Positions 1 to 9,476 of a DNA stretch of 50,935 nt are shown one piece after another. Below the pieces are notes generated by a model. That model was not told where the DNA came from, did not search any database, and was given only the letters and a program-made list of their open reading frames with translations. The stretch comes from an uncultured Rhodospirillales bacterium (GTDB taxonomy: Bacteria > Pseudomonadota > Alphaproteobacteria > Azospirillales > Azospirillaceae), in the NCBI GenBank assembly GCA_903927615.1, contig CAIYNU010000034.1:1-50935 (forward strand), given 5' to 3'. Position numbers and translations under genes: made by a program. How positions within the stretch are numbered: position 1 is the stretch's first letter; each line of letters opens with the position of its first letter.

Positions 1-633
1 AGCCTGTTCTTCAAGATAGGTTCCGACCCATTGCCGAGCCGCACCAAAATCAATTAATACTGGAGTGTTGTTGTTTCTTAAAATAATGTTGTCCGGTTTG
101 ATGTCACGATGGAGCATGCCACCGCGATGGACTTCATCCAATGCCCCCAGCAGGCTATCGACAATGCGCGCAAAATTTTCAAAATTTTCCCGTAATTCCT
201 TATTAACCTGAGTATTCGATAGGGATTGGCCTTCCTCGAAATCCATAACAAGGTAAGCCGTGCCATTTCCGGGAAAAAAGTCAAGAATGCGCACGATCGA
301 AGCATGTTTGAAGCGTGCAAGAGCCTGAGCTTCCTTGAGAAACCGATCCATTCCCCAATGGAATATTTTTTCCCAACGGCCAGACGAACGAAAGGTGACG
401 CTTATTTCCCGACGGATAGCAACTTGTGTCGGGAGATACTCTTTAATGGCCACCTGCCGAAGCAGTTTACTATCTTCGGCCCGGTAGGTGATGCCAAAGC
501 CGCCCCGGCCGAGCACCTGTGCAATACGATAGCGTTGGATATCATACCCGATGGGCAGGGCTTCACCGTATTCTTCATCCGCGGCCATCGGCTTGCCCGA
601 CTCTGTGTTACCATCGCCACCACAGGATGGCAT
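1..633 (-). CDS. Serine/threonine protein kinase (N-terminal part, cut by window edge)
   Basis: Eukaryotic-like (Hanks-type) Ser/Thr kinase catalytic domain, 211 residues visible, with the C-terminus beyond base 1. Seen directly: glycine loop LGRGGFG at residues 41-47, the ATP-anchoring lysine in VAIKEYLP (K64), catalytic loop HRDIKPDN (175-182) and DFG (195-197). All key residues are present, so an active kinase is expected. ATG at 633 was chosen because it is the first ATG after an in-frame stop at 706-708. A second ATG at 588 is possible, since the domain itself only begins around residue 30. Neither start has a strong Shine-Dalgarno site. Whatever follows the kinase domain (membrane anchor, sensor) is not in the window, so the target cannot be named. 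Confidence 0.93.
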   Translation of the reverse strand, partial: MPSCGGDGNTESGKPMAADEEYGEALPIGYDIQRYRIAQVLGRGGFGITYRAEDSKLLRQVAIKEYLPTQVAIRREISVTFRSSGRWEKIFHWGMDRFLKEAQALARFKHASIVRILDFFPGNGTAYLVMDFEEGQSLSNTQVNKELRENFENFARIVDSLLGALDEVHRGGMLHRDIKPDNIILRNNNTPVLIDFGAARQWVGTYLEEQA

Positions 634-734
634 AGGTTCCCAAGCGGTTGCAAGGAAACAATCAAGTGAGCACCATTGGCCCGATCGGCCGTTGGCGTCG
701 GGGTCTCACCACCTTTGCGCGTCGGGGACCGCGG

Positions 735-953
735 TCACATCCCACCGCCCCGGAAGGCCACGCCGGTGCCCAGCGTAATCATGTGCGCCAGCATCAGAAT
801 CGCCGTTACGGTGGCGATGCTTTTGACCAGGATGGGTGGCACCATCCTTGGGTGTTCCAGGTCAACCGGTCGTTTTTCGATCGCGTTGCCCCACAAAAAC
901 AGGGCGACGGCACAGCCGAAAATGACAACAGTCTCAATCCAGCCAAAATCCAC
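735..953 (-). CDS. Small two-helix membrane protein
   Basis: A 72-residue protein with two predicted membrane helices (about residues 7-23 and 44-62) joined by a short charged loop containing EKRPVDLEHPRM. The reading frame extends further upstream, but the GTG at 953 is preceded at about 10 bases by the strong ribosome-binding sequence AAGGAGG, and the peptide upstream of it is Pro/Gly/Arg-rich and does not look coding. No family is recognised. It sits alone between the kinase and the PAS-GGDEF-EAL gene, all on the minus strand. Function unknown; the small size suggests an accessory membrane subunit, but nothing shows this. Confidence 0.65.
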   Translation of the reverse strand: MDFGWIETVVIFGCAVALFLWGNAIEKRPVDLEHPRMVPPILVKSIATVTAILMLAHMITLGTGVAFRGGGM

Positions 954-1204
954 CGCCTGCGCCCTCCTTAAGCTGCCCCTGGGAATCGAAAATTCGGGAT
1001 GGTCCTGGTTTGCCCCCGGATGGCCGTTTGGTCGTCCGTCCCCTGGACGGGACAGAGGATCAAAGATGCCCAACCGGGTCAGCAGGCTCCCGGGACTATA
1101 GACCAAGCCAGCGCGCGGTTCGAGAGGATGTGCTCAGCGCCGTGCCTGTTTCAGGGGATCTCGACGGCCCGCTCGGCCGGTGTCGCCCCCCCGCAGTCTT
1201 TACT

Positions 1205-3286
1205 TTACCCCCGCGCCACCTCGGCATTGGCCAGCAGCGTCAGCAGTTCGTCTCCGGGGACGGGTGGGCTGTAGAGGTAGCCTTGGATTTCGTCGCAGCC
1301 GATGCGGCGGAGAGCAGCCAGTTGCTGGACGGTTTCGACGCCTTCGGCAACCACCCGGCGACGCAGGGCGTGGCCCATGCTGACGATAGCCTTGACGATT
1401 TCCGCGTTGTCGGGGTCGGTGGCCACGTCGGTGATGAACGAGCGGTCGATCTTGATGGTGTCCAGCGGCAAACGTCGGAGATGGCTGAGCGATGAATAGC
1501 CGCAGCCGAAATCGTCCATGGAGAGCAGGATGCCCATGTCGGCAATCTCGCGCAGCAGGCCCACGGCGGCCTGACCGTCCTTGACGATCACGCTTTCGGT
1601 AATCTCCAGTTCGATGTCCTGGGGTGCCAGATTGCTGGCGGCCAGGGCCGCCGACAGCGTGCCAAGGAATTCCCGGCGCACCTGATGGACCGACAGGTTG
1701 ATCGCCATCCGGACGTCCTCGAAGCCCGCCTCCTTGAGCAATCGGCGCTGGCGGCAGGCGGCTTGCAAAACCCAGCCACCGACTTCGGAAATCAGACCGG
1801 TGCGTTCCAGCACCGGCACGAAGTCGTCGGGCGGGACCGAGCCAAGGTCGAGATTGCGCCAGCGCAGCAGGGCTTCGACGCCCAGCACCTTCCAGCTCAT
1901 AATATCGACCTTAGGTTGATAGACCAGACTGAATTCGTGACGCTCCATGGCGCGGGACAGGCCGCTGTTGATGGCGACCCGATTCTTGACCAGTTGATTC
2001 AGGGCACCGGTAAAAAAGCGGTAGTTGATCACCGCGTCTTCCCGGGCGCCCAACAGTGCGGCGGCGGCGTTGCCGAGCACCGTCTCCGGGTCGCGGCCGT
2101 TGTCGGGGAAGGTCGCGATGCCGATGGCGGCCGGCACCACCACCTGATAGCCCGAGAGGTGGACCGGACGGCGCAGGTCGGCCAGGATACGCTCGGCCAG
2201 GGCGCCGGCATCGTGGTCGACGTCCAGGTGGTCGGATAGCACCGCAAACTCGGTATCGCCCAGCCGCGCCACCGTATCCCGGACGCGGACGGCGTCCGAA
2301 AGGCGCCGGGCGATTTCTTGCACCAACTCGTCGCTGGCGGTGTGGCCAAGACCCTCGCCGACGAAGCCGATGCTGTCGATGCTGATCAACAGCACTGCCC
2401 CTGAGGATCCCGGGGGGTCGGCGTTGAGCACCCGACTCAGGCGGTCCCGGAACAAAGCCCGGTTGGGCAGCATGGTGACCGGGTCATAAAAGGAATGCTG
2501 CTGGAGAATGGTTTCAACCCGCGTCGCCTCGGTGGTGTCGTGCGCCAACACCGCCAGTAACGGCATGGTATCGGACACCAGCAGATGCAGCCGCAGATCC
2601 ACCTCGTAGGTCGAACCGTTGCTCCGCTGCTGGATACTCGGCAGGGTAAGCTCGGCGGTGGGTCTGCTGCGCAAGGTGTCGTACAGCGCGGCCAGCCGGT
2701 CGGGGGCCAGGCCGGGGTTGAGATCAAGCAGAGTCAACCGGTCCAACTCGCCGGTGGTGTAGCCCAGATTGTCCCGGGCCCGCCGATTGACCATTTGGAA
2801 ACACCAACTGCCGGGGATCACCACGAAGATTTCGTCGTTGCTTTCCTCAATGATGGTCAGCAGTCGTTCGCTGCGCCGTTCCAGGGCGTCGCGCCCGGTC
2901 AGGTCACGCAGGATCAGCACCCGGGCGGCGGAGTCGGCAACATTCAGCCGGCTCACCGCGATGCCCAGCGGGAAGCTTTCTCCGGTCCGGTGCCGGCCGG
3001 TGACGGGAAAAACGTGACGGGGGTCGATGCGACCGCGGGCAGGTCCGCCCGACCAGTCGGGCAGCAACAACTCGACCGGCTGTTCCCGCAAGTCGTCGAC
3101 GCCGTAGCCGAACATCCGTGCCGCGGCGTCGTTGATGGTCCGGATGTCGTCGCCGGCAGCCAGCACCAGGAAAGCGTTGCCGGTCCCATCAAGCGCGTCC
3201 AGTGGCACCACGGCCGCCACAATCGCGTCATCGCGATAACGGCCGGCAAAGCCATCAACCGTGGGAAAAAGCGCCGGTTTGGTCAT
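1205..3286 (-). CDS. PAS-PAS-GGDEF(degenerate)-EAL cyclic-di-GMP phosphodiesterase
   Basis: A 693-residue signalling protein. Two PAS domains (about residues 30-130 and 145-265) are followed by a GGDEF-type domain (about 270-420) and an EAL domain (about 440-690). The GGDEF signature is replaced by LGDTEF near residue 343, so cyclase activity is not expected. The EAL domain keeps its signature residues: VEALLRW (E471), the ELEITES glutamate, MDDFG, KIDRSF and the EGVET glutamate, so c-di-GMP hydrolysis is predicted. There is no membrane segment, so a cytoplasmic sensor using PAS ligands or redox state is likely. ATG at 3286 follows a GGAGG site by about 10 bases. It is transcribed divergently from the transglycosylase gene. 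Confidence 0.95.
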   Translation of the reverse strand: MTKPALFPTVDGFAGRYRDDAIVAAVVPLDALDGTGNAFLVLAAGDDIRTINDAAARMFGYGVDDLREQPVELLLPDWSGGPARGRIDPRHVFPVTGRHRTGESFPLGIAVSRLNVADSAARVLILRDLTGRDALERRSERLLTIIEESNDEIFVVIPGSWCFQMVNRRARDNLGYTTGELDRLTLLDLNPGLAPDRLAALYDTLRSRPTAELTLPSIQQRSNGSTYEVDLRLHLLVSDTMPLLAVLAHDTTEATRVETILQQHSFYDPVTMLPNRALFRDRLSRVLNADPPGSSGAVLLISIDSIGFVGEGLGHTASDELVQEIARRLSDAVRVRDTVARLGDTEFAVLSDHLDVDHDAGALAERILADLRRPVHLSGYQVVVPAAIGIATFPDNGRDPETVLGNAAAALLGAREDAVINYRFFTGALNQLVKNRVAINSGLSRAMERHEFSLVYQPKVDIMSWKVLGVEALLRWRNLDLGSVPPDDFVPVLERTGLISEVGGWVLQAACRQRRLLKEAGFEDVRMAINLSVHQVRREFLGTLSAALAASNLAPQDIELEITESVIVKDGQAAVGLLREIADMGILLSMDDFGCGYSSLSHLRRLPLDTIKIDRSFITDVATDPDNAEIVKAIVSMGHALRRRVVAEGVETVQQLAALRRIGCDEIQGYLYSPPVPGDELLTLLANAEVARG

Positions 3287-3606
3287 TATTTCCGGTCCTC
3301 CCCCCGGCCCAACTGCTCGGTGCGAGGCTGGTTACGACCGACCGATGTGTTCACAGATTTGTATTTATTGCTTGGCAACATGCGAAAAGGCCATATTATA
3401 CTGCCGGTGTGGAAGCACAGTGTAGATTTTCGACCCGCAGCTCTTGGCCACCTTAATCAAATTGTTGCGAAAAGCCCACGTATTTTTGACCCTCGACGCT
3501 TTTCGGTTCTGGCCCGAGTATCCCGGCAGGGTTGGCATCATCCTTGCATATGGACTGCCGGGGGTTCTAGGGGATTCCTGGGTATTCGAGCGTTGAGAGG
3601 ACGACC
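3287..3606. promoter_or_regulatory. Divergent intergenic region
   Basis: 320 bases with no gene, between the leftward phosphodiesterase gene and the rightward lytic transglycosylase gene. The only clear element is the sigma-54 type promoter at 3533-3548. The stretch around 3355-3400 is A/T-richer than its surroundings and could carry the phosphodiesterase promoter, but no good -35/-10 pair was picked out. Confidence 0.5.
3533..3548 (+). promoter_or_regulatory. Sigma-54 (RpoN) -24/-12 promoter
   Basis: TGGCAT, five bases, then TTGCA. The invariant GG (3534-3535) and GC (3546-3547) are separated by exactly ten bases, as the sigma-54 consensus requires. It lies about 60 bases upstream of the ATG of the transglycosylase gene. 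Sigma-54 drives many flagellar genes in alphaproteobacteria, which fits a muramidase used for flagellar or envelope-spanning assembly. An enhancer for an RpoN activator was not identified. Confidence 0.6.
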
Positions 3607-4548
3607 ATGAGCATTCCGGCATCCAACGGAGCCTTGCTGAATCCCCAGGGGGCAGGTGCGGCCATTCCGCGCGGGGTCGAAACCGCGATCTCGCAGGCTA
3701 GCCGGGAAACCGGGGTCGATTTTGCCTACCTGATGGAAAAAGCTGCCGTCGAAAGCGGGTTTCAGCCGAACCTCAAGGCGACCACCAGCAGTGCCACCGG
3801 TCTTTATCAGTTTATCGACAGCACGTGGCTGTCGGCCATGAAGGCCCATGGCGCCGAGCATGGCTTGGGCCAGTATGCCGATGCCATCCAACGTCGTGGC
3901 GACGGGGGGTATTCCATCGCGGATCCGCAGATGCGTCGCCAGATTCTGGACCTGCGCAAGGACCCGAAAATCTCTGCCGAACTCGCGGCCGAGTTGACCA
4001 AGGACAATAAGGCCTATCTCGAGTCGAAGCTTGGCGGCCAGGTCGGCTCGACGGAACTCTATCTGGCGCATTTCCTGGGTGCGGCGGGGGCGACCCGTTT
4101 CCTGGCGGCCATGCGGCAAAATCCCAACCAAGCCGCCCGGGATGTTTGCCCCGATGCCGCGTCCAGCAACACGCCGATCTTCTATAACCGCCAGAGCGGG
4201 CAACCGACCACCCTGGCCCAGGTTTACGATCGCTTTGCCAAAAAGTTCGGCGATGCCGCCGTCGATGTCGTTAACGGCGAATCAGCAAGCAGTCGTACCG
4301 CCGGACTCCATCAGATCATTAACAGTGTCGCGAACGGCGCGAGCCTGATCTCGGGGCTGACCAATTCCCCGCTGTCCAACGCGACGGTGCTGGCGCTGGC
4401 GGCCCTCGAGACTCCGGATGAAGCCCGGCAGCGGGAGCAGCAGCAGACCGCCTACGGCAGTAGCCGGGTGGGGGCCGTGGGGGTTTCGGTCCACGCTGTT
4501 GCCGAGGCCAATGATGCCCGCAGCCGGGTGAGTCGCAAGGCGTCCTGA
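3607..4548 (+). CDS. Lytic transglycosylase (SLT domain), possibly flagellum-associated
   Basis: A 313-residue protein whose residues 20-170 match the SLT/lysozyme-like fold. The catalytic glutamate is seen in KAAVESGF (E49), followed by SATGLYQF and the FLGAAGATRFL helix typical of the family. It would cleave peptidoglycan glycan strands with formation of 1,6-anhydromuramic acid. There is no Sec signal peptide, unlike housekeeping transglycosylases, so export through another apparatus such as the flagellar type III system is possible. The C-terminal third (about 200-313) is Ala/Ser-rich with no recognised domain. ATG at 3607 follows GAGAGG. A sigma-54 promoter lies just upstream, which makes a role in flagellar or pilus assembly plausible but unproven. 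Confidence 0.85.
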   Translation: MSIPASNGALLNPQGAGAAIPRGVETAISQASRETGVDFAYLMEKAAVESGFQPNLKATTSSATGLYQFIDSTWLSAMKAHGAEHGLGQYADAIQRRGDGGYSIADPQMRRQILDLRKDPKISAELAAELTKDNKAYLESKLGGQVGSTELYLAHFLGAAGATRFLAAMRQNPNQAARDVCPDAASSNTPIFYNRQSGQPTTLAQVYDRFAKKFGDAAVDVVNGESASSRTAGLHQIINSVANGASLISGLTNSPLSNATVLALAALETPDEARQREQQQTAYGSSRVGAVGVSVHAVAEANDARSRVSRKAS

Positions 4549-4658
4549 ACGCGGGGAACCCAACCCTGCAAAGTTTTGGGCGATTGGGTTGTCACCGTTG
4601 GCACAAGTCTTAAAAAAATGTTATCACTGACCCTTCGGTGCGGGTCGGGAGAGACCTG

Positions 4659-5369
4659 ATGCTGCGTTGTCTCGTTGTCGTGGCAGTGATGGCCGCCGTG
4701 GGGTTGACTGCCGGTTTGACGGCGGCCAGCGAGGTGGTGCATCTGACCACCCAAGATTGGCCGCCCTACCAGATGCTTGCGGGTGACCGGATCGACGGTG
4801 TGGCTGTTCGGGTGCTGCGGTGCGTGTTCGGCCGGTTGGGGGTTGAGCCGCAAATCACCATGGCTCCCTGGCTTCGGGCGCAACAGGAGGTTCGGGAAGG
4901 CCGGGCCGACGGCTTCTTCGTGGCCACCGAGAATGCCGAGCGGAATTCCTATGCCACCCTGTCGGCGCCGATCGTTCCGGAAACCCGGCGTTGGTATTGG
5001 CGCCACGACCGTAACGTCGACGTGAGCGACAAAACCATTTCGGTGGCGGCCCAGGGCGGTACGGTCATGCACGAATGGTTGATCGCCGGCGGCTACACCA
5101 ATGTCCGGTCGATGCTGACCACCGACGACCTGATCCACAGTCTCGAGAACAACACCATCGATGCGGCGCTCGCCAATCAGTTGGTCTTCGACTGGAGTAC
5201 GGCGGTTGCCGGGATTCCCCCGGCGGCTTTTAGGTCGTCAACGGTCAGCGAGGTCGGGCTCGGCATTTATTTCCGCAACCGTTACCTTGCAGAGCATCCG
5301 GGGCTTTTGCAACGATTTAACGACCAGGCGGCGGATTGCCGGTTGGATGCTCACCTGTCGTCCGAATGA
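4659..5369 (+). CDS. Periplasmic solute-binding protein, family 3 (orphan)
   Basis: About 236 residues with an N-terminal Sec signal peptide (hydrophobic stretch up to about residue 23) and the two-lobe fold of family-3 amino-acid-type binding proteins. The TTQDWPPYQM start of the mature protein is characteristic, and the RADGFFVATENAER region follows the family pattern. ATG at 4659 is preferred over a GTG at 4638 because GGGAGAG lies just upstream. No ABC permease or ATPase gene is adjacent, so this may deliver ligand to a sensor or act alone. The ligand is unknown. It converges with purH. Confidence 0.85.
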   Translation: MLRCLVVVAVMAAVGLTAGLTAASEVVHLTTQDWPPYQMLAGDRIDGVAVRVLRCVFGRLGVEPQITMAPWLRAQQEVREGRADGFFVATENAERNSYATLSAPIVPETRRWYWRHDRNVDVSDKTISVAAQGGTVMHEWLIAGGYTNVRSMLTTDDLIHSLENNTIDAALANQLVFDWSTAVAGIPPAAFRSSTVSEVGLGIYFRNRYLAEHPGLLQRFNDQAADCRLDAHLSSE

Positions 5370-5388
5370 TCCCTGGGGCGGAATGACC

Positions 5389-5407
5389 CCGGGGCCTGAA
5401 GCCCCGG
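5389..5407. terminator. GC hairpin between convergent genes
   Basis: CCGGGGC, five-base loop, GCCCCGG, placed between the stops of the binding-protein gene and purH. The stem is perfect, but neither strand has a T run after it, so it is only a weak candidate bidirectional terminator. Confidence 0.35.
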
Positions 5408-5419
5408 AGGCGGTGCCTG

Positions 5420-7003
5420 TCAGTGCCGGAAATGGCGGATGCCGGTGAAGACCATGGCCAGGTTCCGCTCGTCCGCCGCGGCAATCACCTCGGCATCACG
5501 GACCGAGCCACCCGGTTGAATCACCGCGCTGGCCCCGGCTTCGGCCGCGGTGATCAGCCCGTCGGCAAATGGGAAAAAGGCGTCGGATGCCACCACCGAG
5601 CCCTGGGTCAGCGGTTGGGCGCGGCCAGCCAACCGGGCGGCGTCGGCAGCCTTGAGGGCGGCAACGCGGGAGGAATCCACCCGGCTCATTTGCCCGGCCC
5701 CGATCCCGACGGTGGCGCCGTCCCGGGCGTAAACGATGGCGTTGGATTTGGTGTGCTTGGCCACCCGGAAGGCGAACAGCAGATCGGCGAGTTCCTGCGC
5801 CGAGGGCGCGCGGCGCGTCACCACCTTGAGATCGTCCGGCAGGACCCGGGCCGCGTCACGGTTCTGGACCAGAAAGCCGCCGGCAATGGACCGCACCGTC
5901 AGTCCCGGGCCGCCGGCGTCGGGCATGGTGCGGGTGAGCAGCAGGCGCAGGTTCTTCTTGGTTCCAAGCACGGCCCGGGCGTCGGCGTCGGCGTCGGGGG
6001 CGATGATCACTTCAACGAACAGTTTGGCGATTTCGGTGGCGGTGGCGCCGTCCAGCGGGCGATTCAGTGCGATGATGCCGCCGAACGCGCTCACCGGGTC
6101 GCACAGCAGGGCGGCCCGATAGGCGTCGACCTGGCGGTCGGCCTCGGCCACGCCGCAAGGATTGGCGTGTTTGATGATGGCCACGGCCGGCCGCTCGAAC
6201 TCCGCCACCAACTCGTAGGCGGCGTCGGTGTCGTTGAGGTTGTTGTAGGACAGTTCCTTTCCTTGAACCTGAACGGCGTACCCGACTCCGGGCCGGGCCG
6301 GGCCGCCCAGATACAACGCCGCCCGCTGGTGCGGGTTCTCGCCGTACCGGAGTTCCTGGGCCAACCGGCCGCCAAAGGTCAGCAGGGGCGGGAAGGGGTC
6401 TTGGGCCTGTTGGGCGAACCAGCGGGAGATCGCGGCGTCATAGGCCGCGGTTCGGGCGTAGGCCAAGCCGGCAAGCCGGCGTCGCAATGCCGCCGTCGTG
6501 CCGCCATCATGGGCGGCCAGTTCGGCGATCAGGGCGTCGTAGTCGGCCGGAGCGGTCACCACCGCCACGAAGTCGTGGTTCTTGGCGGCGGCCCGGATCA
6601 GGGCCGGACCGCCGATGTCGATGTTTTCGACGCAGTCTTCGAAGACGGCCCCGCGGGCCACCGTTTCTTCGAACGGGTAGAGGTTGACCACCACCAGATC
6701 TATGGGCGGGATATCGTGGGCGGCCATCGCCTCCTGGTGGCTGGCGAGATCGCGCCGGCCCAGGATGCCGCCATGGAGCCGGGGATGCAAAGTCTTGACC
6801 CGGCCGTCGAGGATTTCCGGATGGCCGGTGAAGTCGGCGACCTCGATGACTGGAACCGCGCTGTCGCGCAGGCGCTGGGCCGAGCCCCCGGTAGACAGGA
6901 TTTCAACCCCCCGGGCCGCCAGCGCCTGGCCAAGGGCGACGAGGCCGGTCTTGTCGGAAACGCTGATCAGAGCCCGGGTGACGCGGAGGGATAAGGGGGA
7001 CAT
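5420..7003 (-). CDS. purH: Bifunctional AICAR formyltransferase / IMP cyclohydrolase
   Basis: A 527-residue enzyme catalysing the last two steps of de novo purine synthesis (AICAR to FAICAR with 10-formyl-THF, then ring closure to IMP). The N-terminal MGS-like cyclohydrolase domain is seen in [16 protein letters not shown] and [13 protein letters not shown] (about residues 69-80). The formyltransferase domain carries [12 protein letters not shown] with the catalytic Lys-His pair and ends with [10 protein letters not shown], the usual C-terminus. The length is normal for the family. It lies 72 bases downstream of the heparinase-family gene on the same strand, so co-transcription is likely; this order is common in Rhodospirillales. 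Confidence 0.98.
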   Translation of the reverse strand: MSPLSLRVTRALISVSDKTGLVALGQALAARGVEILSTGGSAQRLRDSAVPVIEVADFTGHPEILDGRVKTLHPRLHGGILGRRDLASHQEAMAAHDIPPIDLVVVNLYPFEETVARGAVFEDCVENIDIGGPALIRAAAKNHDFVAVVTAPADYDALIAELAAHDGGTTAALRRRLAGLAYARTAAYDAAISRWFAQQAQDPFPPLLTFGGRLAQELRYGENPHQRAALYLGGPARPGVGYAVQVQGKELSYNNLNDTDAAYELVAEFERPAVAIIKHANPCGVAEADRQVDAYRAALLCDPVSAFGGIIALNRPLDGATATEIAKLFVEVIIAPDADADARAVLGTKKNLRLLLTRTMPDAGGPGLTVRSIAGGFLVQNRDAARVLPDDLKVVTRRAPSAQELADLLFAFRVAKHTKSNAIVYARDGATVGIGAGQMSRVDSSRVAALKAADAARLAGRAQPLTQGSVVASDAFFPFADGLITAAEAGASAVIQPGGSVRDAEVIAAADERNLAMVFTGIRHFRH

Positions 7004-7075
7004 GGCATGATCTCTGAAGACGACGGAGGAACAGGGCAGGGAGGTTTCGGCGGGTGGGCGGGTAGGGTCGCGGGT

Positions 7076-8749
7076 TTAGTTGGAGGGCCGCTCCCGGTGG
7101 AAGGCCCAACTCACCGATGCGGCCGCCGGACCCGCCTCGCCGTGGATCACCACCTGGAGCGTTGGGCGCGGTGTGCTGCCGGTGCCGCGATAGATGCTGT
7201 CGGTCAGTTCGATGGTACCGCCTTCGGCGGTGAATCGCCAAGTGGTGCCGCTCGCAGACCGCATGATCACCGCCGGTCCGTCGACGCCTTTGACCATTTG
7301 GGCCTGGACGGCGGGGTGCAGGTGAAACCGGATGGTGAATACCTGCATGGCGGGGGCGGTGCCCGTCACCGGTTCCAGGCCGTCCTCCCCGTGCAGGGCA
7401 TCGCCGTGTTGGTCCAGGTGCAGGGTCCGGCGATGGAGCAAGCCGAATTTGGGAACATAGCCGTTATGAGTCGCGACGATGGTGATTTCGTCGGCGGTTT
7501 CCCGGCGGGTGCTGGTCACCTGGCCGGGCGGGCGGATCAGGCCACCCCGATGCGCGACCTCGGACGAGTTGGTTTCGGCCAGAGTCAGGGTGGAATGGGC
7601 GGCGGTGCCGGCAAGCGCCGTGTGCCAGGGATTGTCGAATTCCGGGTGGGAACCGCAATTGACCACCAATCGCTCCCGACCGATGCTGAATTCGAAACTC
7701 AGGGTGCCGGCATGGGCCCGGCGGTCATAGCCCGGTGGCGGCGGGGGACCGGCATCCAGCATAACCAGCGCCCGGCCGCCGTGCAACCGCTCGAACCGAA
7801 GGTCAGGGGCGGTGCGCAAGGGGCGGGCGCGGGAGTCGGCGTGGGTCAGCACCGTCTCGATCAGCGCCGGGTCTTCCTCGCGACTGCCGTTGAACAGGGC
7901 CAGGCCACCATCGCCATACCGCAAAAAGCGAAGCGCCGGGGTCATGCGGTCAATGGCATTGGCCAGCTTTGGTGGGACCTCGGCCCGGGCGGCCCGGAAC
8001 GCCGAACGGATGTCGATCAGGTCGCGCAGCACCGCCAGGTGAATCGACGGATTGCGTTCGATGTGGCCGCCGTCGCCCAGAATTTCGGCGGTCAGGGTGC
8101 GGTCAAGCAGGCGTTTGACCTGGATCAGGCAGTTCTGGCTGTGGGGCAGACACAGACTGCCATAGGCCAGCCCTTTGATGGCCGTAACCAGCGCCGCGCC
8201 GCGCTTGCGACCCGGCAACACCCGGCGCAGGTGCCGGGTTTGGCGGCCGAGACTGTCGAAAATGCAGAATCGGAAGCCTTCGTCGGCGCTGGCGAAGAAG
8301 AAGTCGTGCAAACCGATCCAATTGGCAATGCGCGCCCCGGCCACGGCCGGCGCCCAGGAATCGCCGTTCCACAAGGCGTGGCAATAAAGCCAGCCGAACA
8401 CCAGCGCCCGGGCCTGCCGCCGGGCCTCGTCGCCCCCCAGGGCGCGCAGATCGCGCAGCCAATGAAAACTGTGCAGCCCGGCATACCAGGCGTCGGTGGC
8501 GCCGTTCGGTTGCCAGAACGCCTCGGTCATGGGCGAGCCGTCCAGGACCAGGGTTTGTTCGGCAAAATGGAATTCGCCGTCGAGAATCGCATTGCCGTTG
8601 CCGGCGTTGCCAGGCCAGGGGTCCAGCGGAACCGTGGTCAGAGCCGTAACGGTCCGCCCCCCCAGCATGATGTTGTAGAGCGGATTGCCGAATGTCAGCG
8701 CGTCCGCGCTATCCTTCAGCCAACTCCAGGCATTGCGTGAACCGCTCAT
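7076..8749 (-). CDS. Heparinase II/III family protein
   Basis: A 557-residue protein with the (alpha/alpha) toroid N-terminal half and the beta-sandwich C-terminal half typical of heparinase II/III-like polysaccharide lyases. The evidence is the FHWLRDLRALG, NWIGLHDFFF, GDGGHIERNPSIHLAVL and HAGTLSFEFSIGRERLVVNCG segments. No signal peptide is evident, so it may be cytoplasmic. The substrate in these bacteria is not established, and it should not be called a true heparinase. It is immediately upstream of purH on the same strand, an arrangement seen in other alphaproteobacteria. ATG at 8749 has GGGAG about 12 bases upstream. Confidence 0.88.
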   Translation of the reverse strand: MSGSRNAWSWLKDSADALTFGNPLYNIMLGGRTVTALTTVPLDPWPGNAGNGNAILDGEFHFAEQTLVLDGSPMTEAFWQPNGATDAWYAGLHSFHWLRDLRALGGDEARRQARALVFGWLYCHALWNGDSWAPAVAGARIANWIGLHDFFFASADEGFRFCIFDSLGRQTRHLRRVLPGRKRGAALVTAIKGLAYGSLCLPHSQNCLIQVKRLLDRTLTAEILGDGGHIERNPSIHLAVLRDLIDIRSAFRAARAEVPPKLANAIDRMTPALRFLRYGDGGLALFNGSREEDPALIETVLTHADSRARPLRTAPDLRFERLHGGRALVMLDAGPPPPPGYDRRAHAGTLSFEFSIGRERLVVNCGSHPEFDNPWHTALAGTAAHSTLTLAETNSSEVAHRGGLIRPPGQVTSTRRETADEITIVATHNGYVPKFGLLHRRTLHLDQHGDALHGEDGLEPVTGTAPAMQVFTIRFHLHPAVQAQMVKGVDGPAVIMRSASGTTWRFTAEGGTIELTDSIYRGTGSTPRPTLQVVIHGEAGPAAASVSWAFHRERPSN

Positions 8750-8885
8750 GATCGGGTCACTCCCGACGGTCGGCTGATCGGCATGGCGACTTCTTTCCTA
8801 CCAATTGACCGCCCCGGTCTTAAGATGCCGCACACTGCATTCGGCAGGTCCAGTCCTGCCGTTGCCCACCCCGGGGCACAATGAC

Positions 8886-8913
8886 CGCCGCCGGCCACTG
8901 GCCGACGGCGGCG
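8886..8913. other. Strong GC hairpin
   Basis: CGCCGCCG and CGGCGGCG form an 8-bp stem, with an inner GGCC/GGCC pairing, in the 245-base gap between the heparinase-family gene and the small exported proteins. It could end transcripts coming from the right (minus strand), but there is no T run. The rest of this gap shows nothing recognisable. Confidence 0.3.
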
Positions 8914-8994
8914 TCTTAAGCGGGGAGCCTGGGACACCGTCAACCGAATCGCCATGCGCGTGGTCGGTCGGCGGTGCCAGGACAGACCCCATGT

Positions 8995-9312
8995 TCACTT
9001 ACCGTAAAGCGCGCTGGCGATCCAGGCGCCGATGACACCCGAGGTGATGACGAAGATGCGGCTGGCAGCGGCGGCGGCCGGCGAAGCGATCGGGGCCGTG
9101 CTGACCATGCCGACCGACAGCGGGAGGGTTCCGACGCTGTAGGTGAGCACATTGACGGCGGCGACACCGGCAAGCGCGCCGGCTGCCAGCACCACCGGAT
9201 AGACATAGTCGGTTTGCGCCGGGGCCGGGGCCTGGGCTTTGGTCTGGGCAGAAGCGGTGAACGGCACCAGGCCGATCAGGGCGATCAAGGCAGCGAGGGC
9301 CAATCTGCGCAT
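8995..9312 (-). CDS. Small exported membrane protein, paralog 1 of 3
   Basis: A 105-residue protein. The N-terminal signal sequence (MRRLALAALIALIGLVPF then ASAQ) looks cleavable by signal peptidase I. After a short Ala/Pro/Gln linker come two hydrophobic segments (about 38-58 and 80-102). The frame is open further upstream, but ATG at 9312 has AAGGAG eight bases before it and the signal sequence starts there. It shares architecture and N-terminal sequence with the next two genes. Function unknown. It probably sits in the inner membrane facing the periplasm. Confidence 0.75.
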   Translation of the reverse strand: MRRLALAALIALIGLVPFTASAQTKAQAPAPAQTDYVYPVVLAAGALAGVAAVNVLTYSVGTLPLSVGMVSTAPIASPAAAAASRIFVITSGVIGAWIASALYGK

Positions 9313-9476
9313 GAGGGGGCTCCTTGGATAAAGAATGTCGGCGACGCGAAACGGCAAAGGCAGCCACCCGGAACGGGCCCGGCAGTCCATCGGCCCCGGG
9401 GCTGTTGCAGCCGGGGGCGCAAGACCGACGGGGGTGCGAGACGGGAAGCGGCTCTGGTTGCTGTTACGGCCCGTTA

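Noticed and set aside
4599-4614. Second sigma-54-like site (TGGCAC, N5, TTAAA) before the binding-protein gene
   Set aside because: The -12 element lacks the essential GC dinucleotide.
5423-8740. Long plus-strand frames opposite purH and the heparinase-family gene
   Set aside because: Same codon-shadow effect; the minus-strand products have full family signatures.
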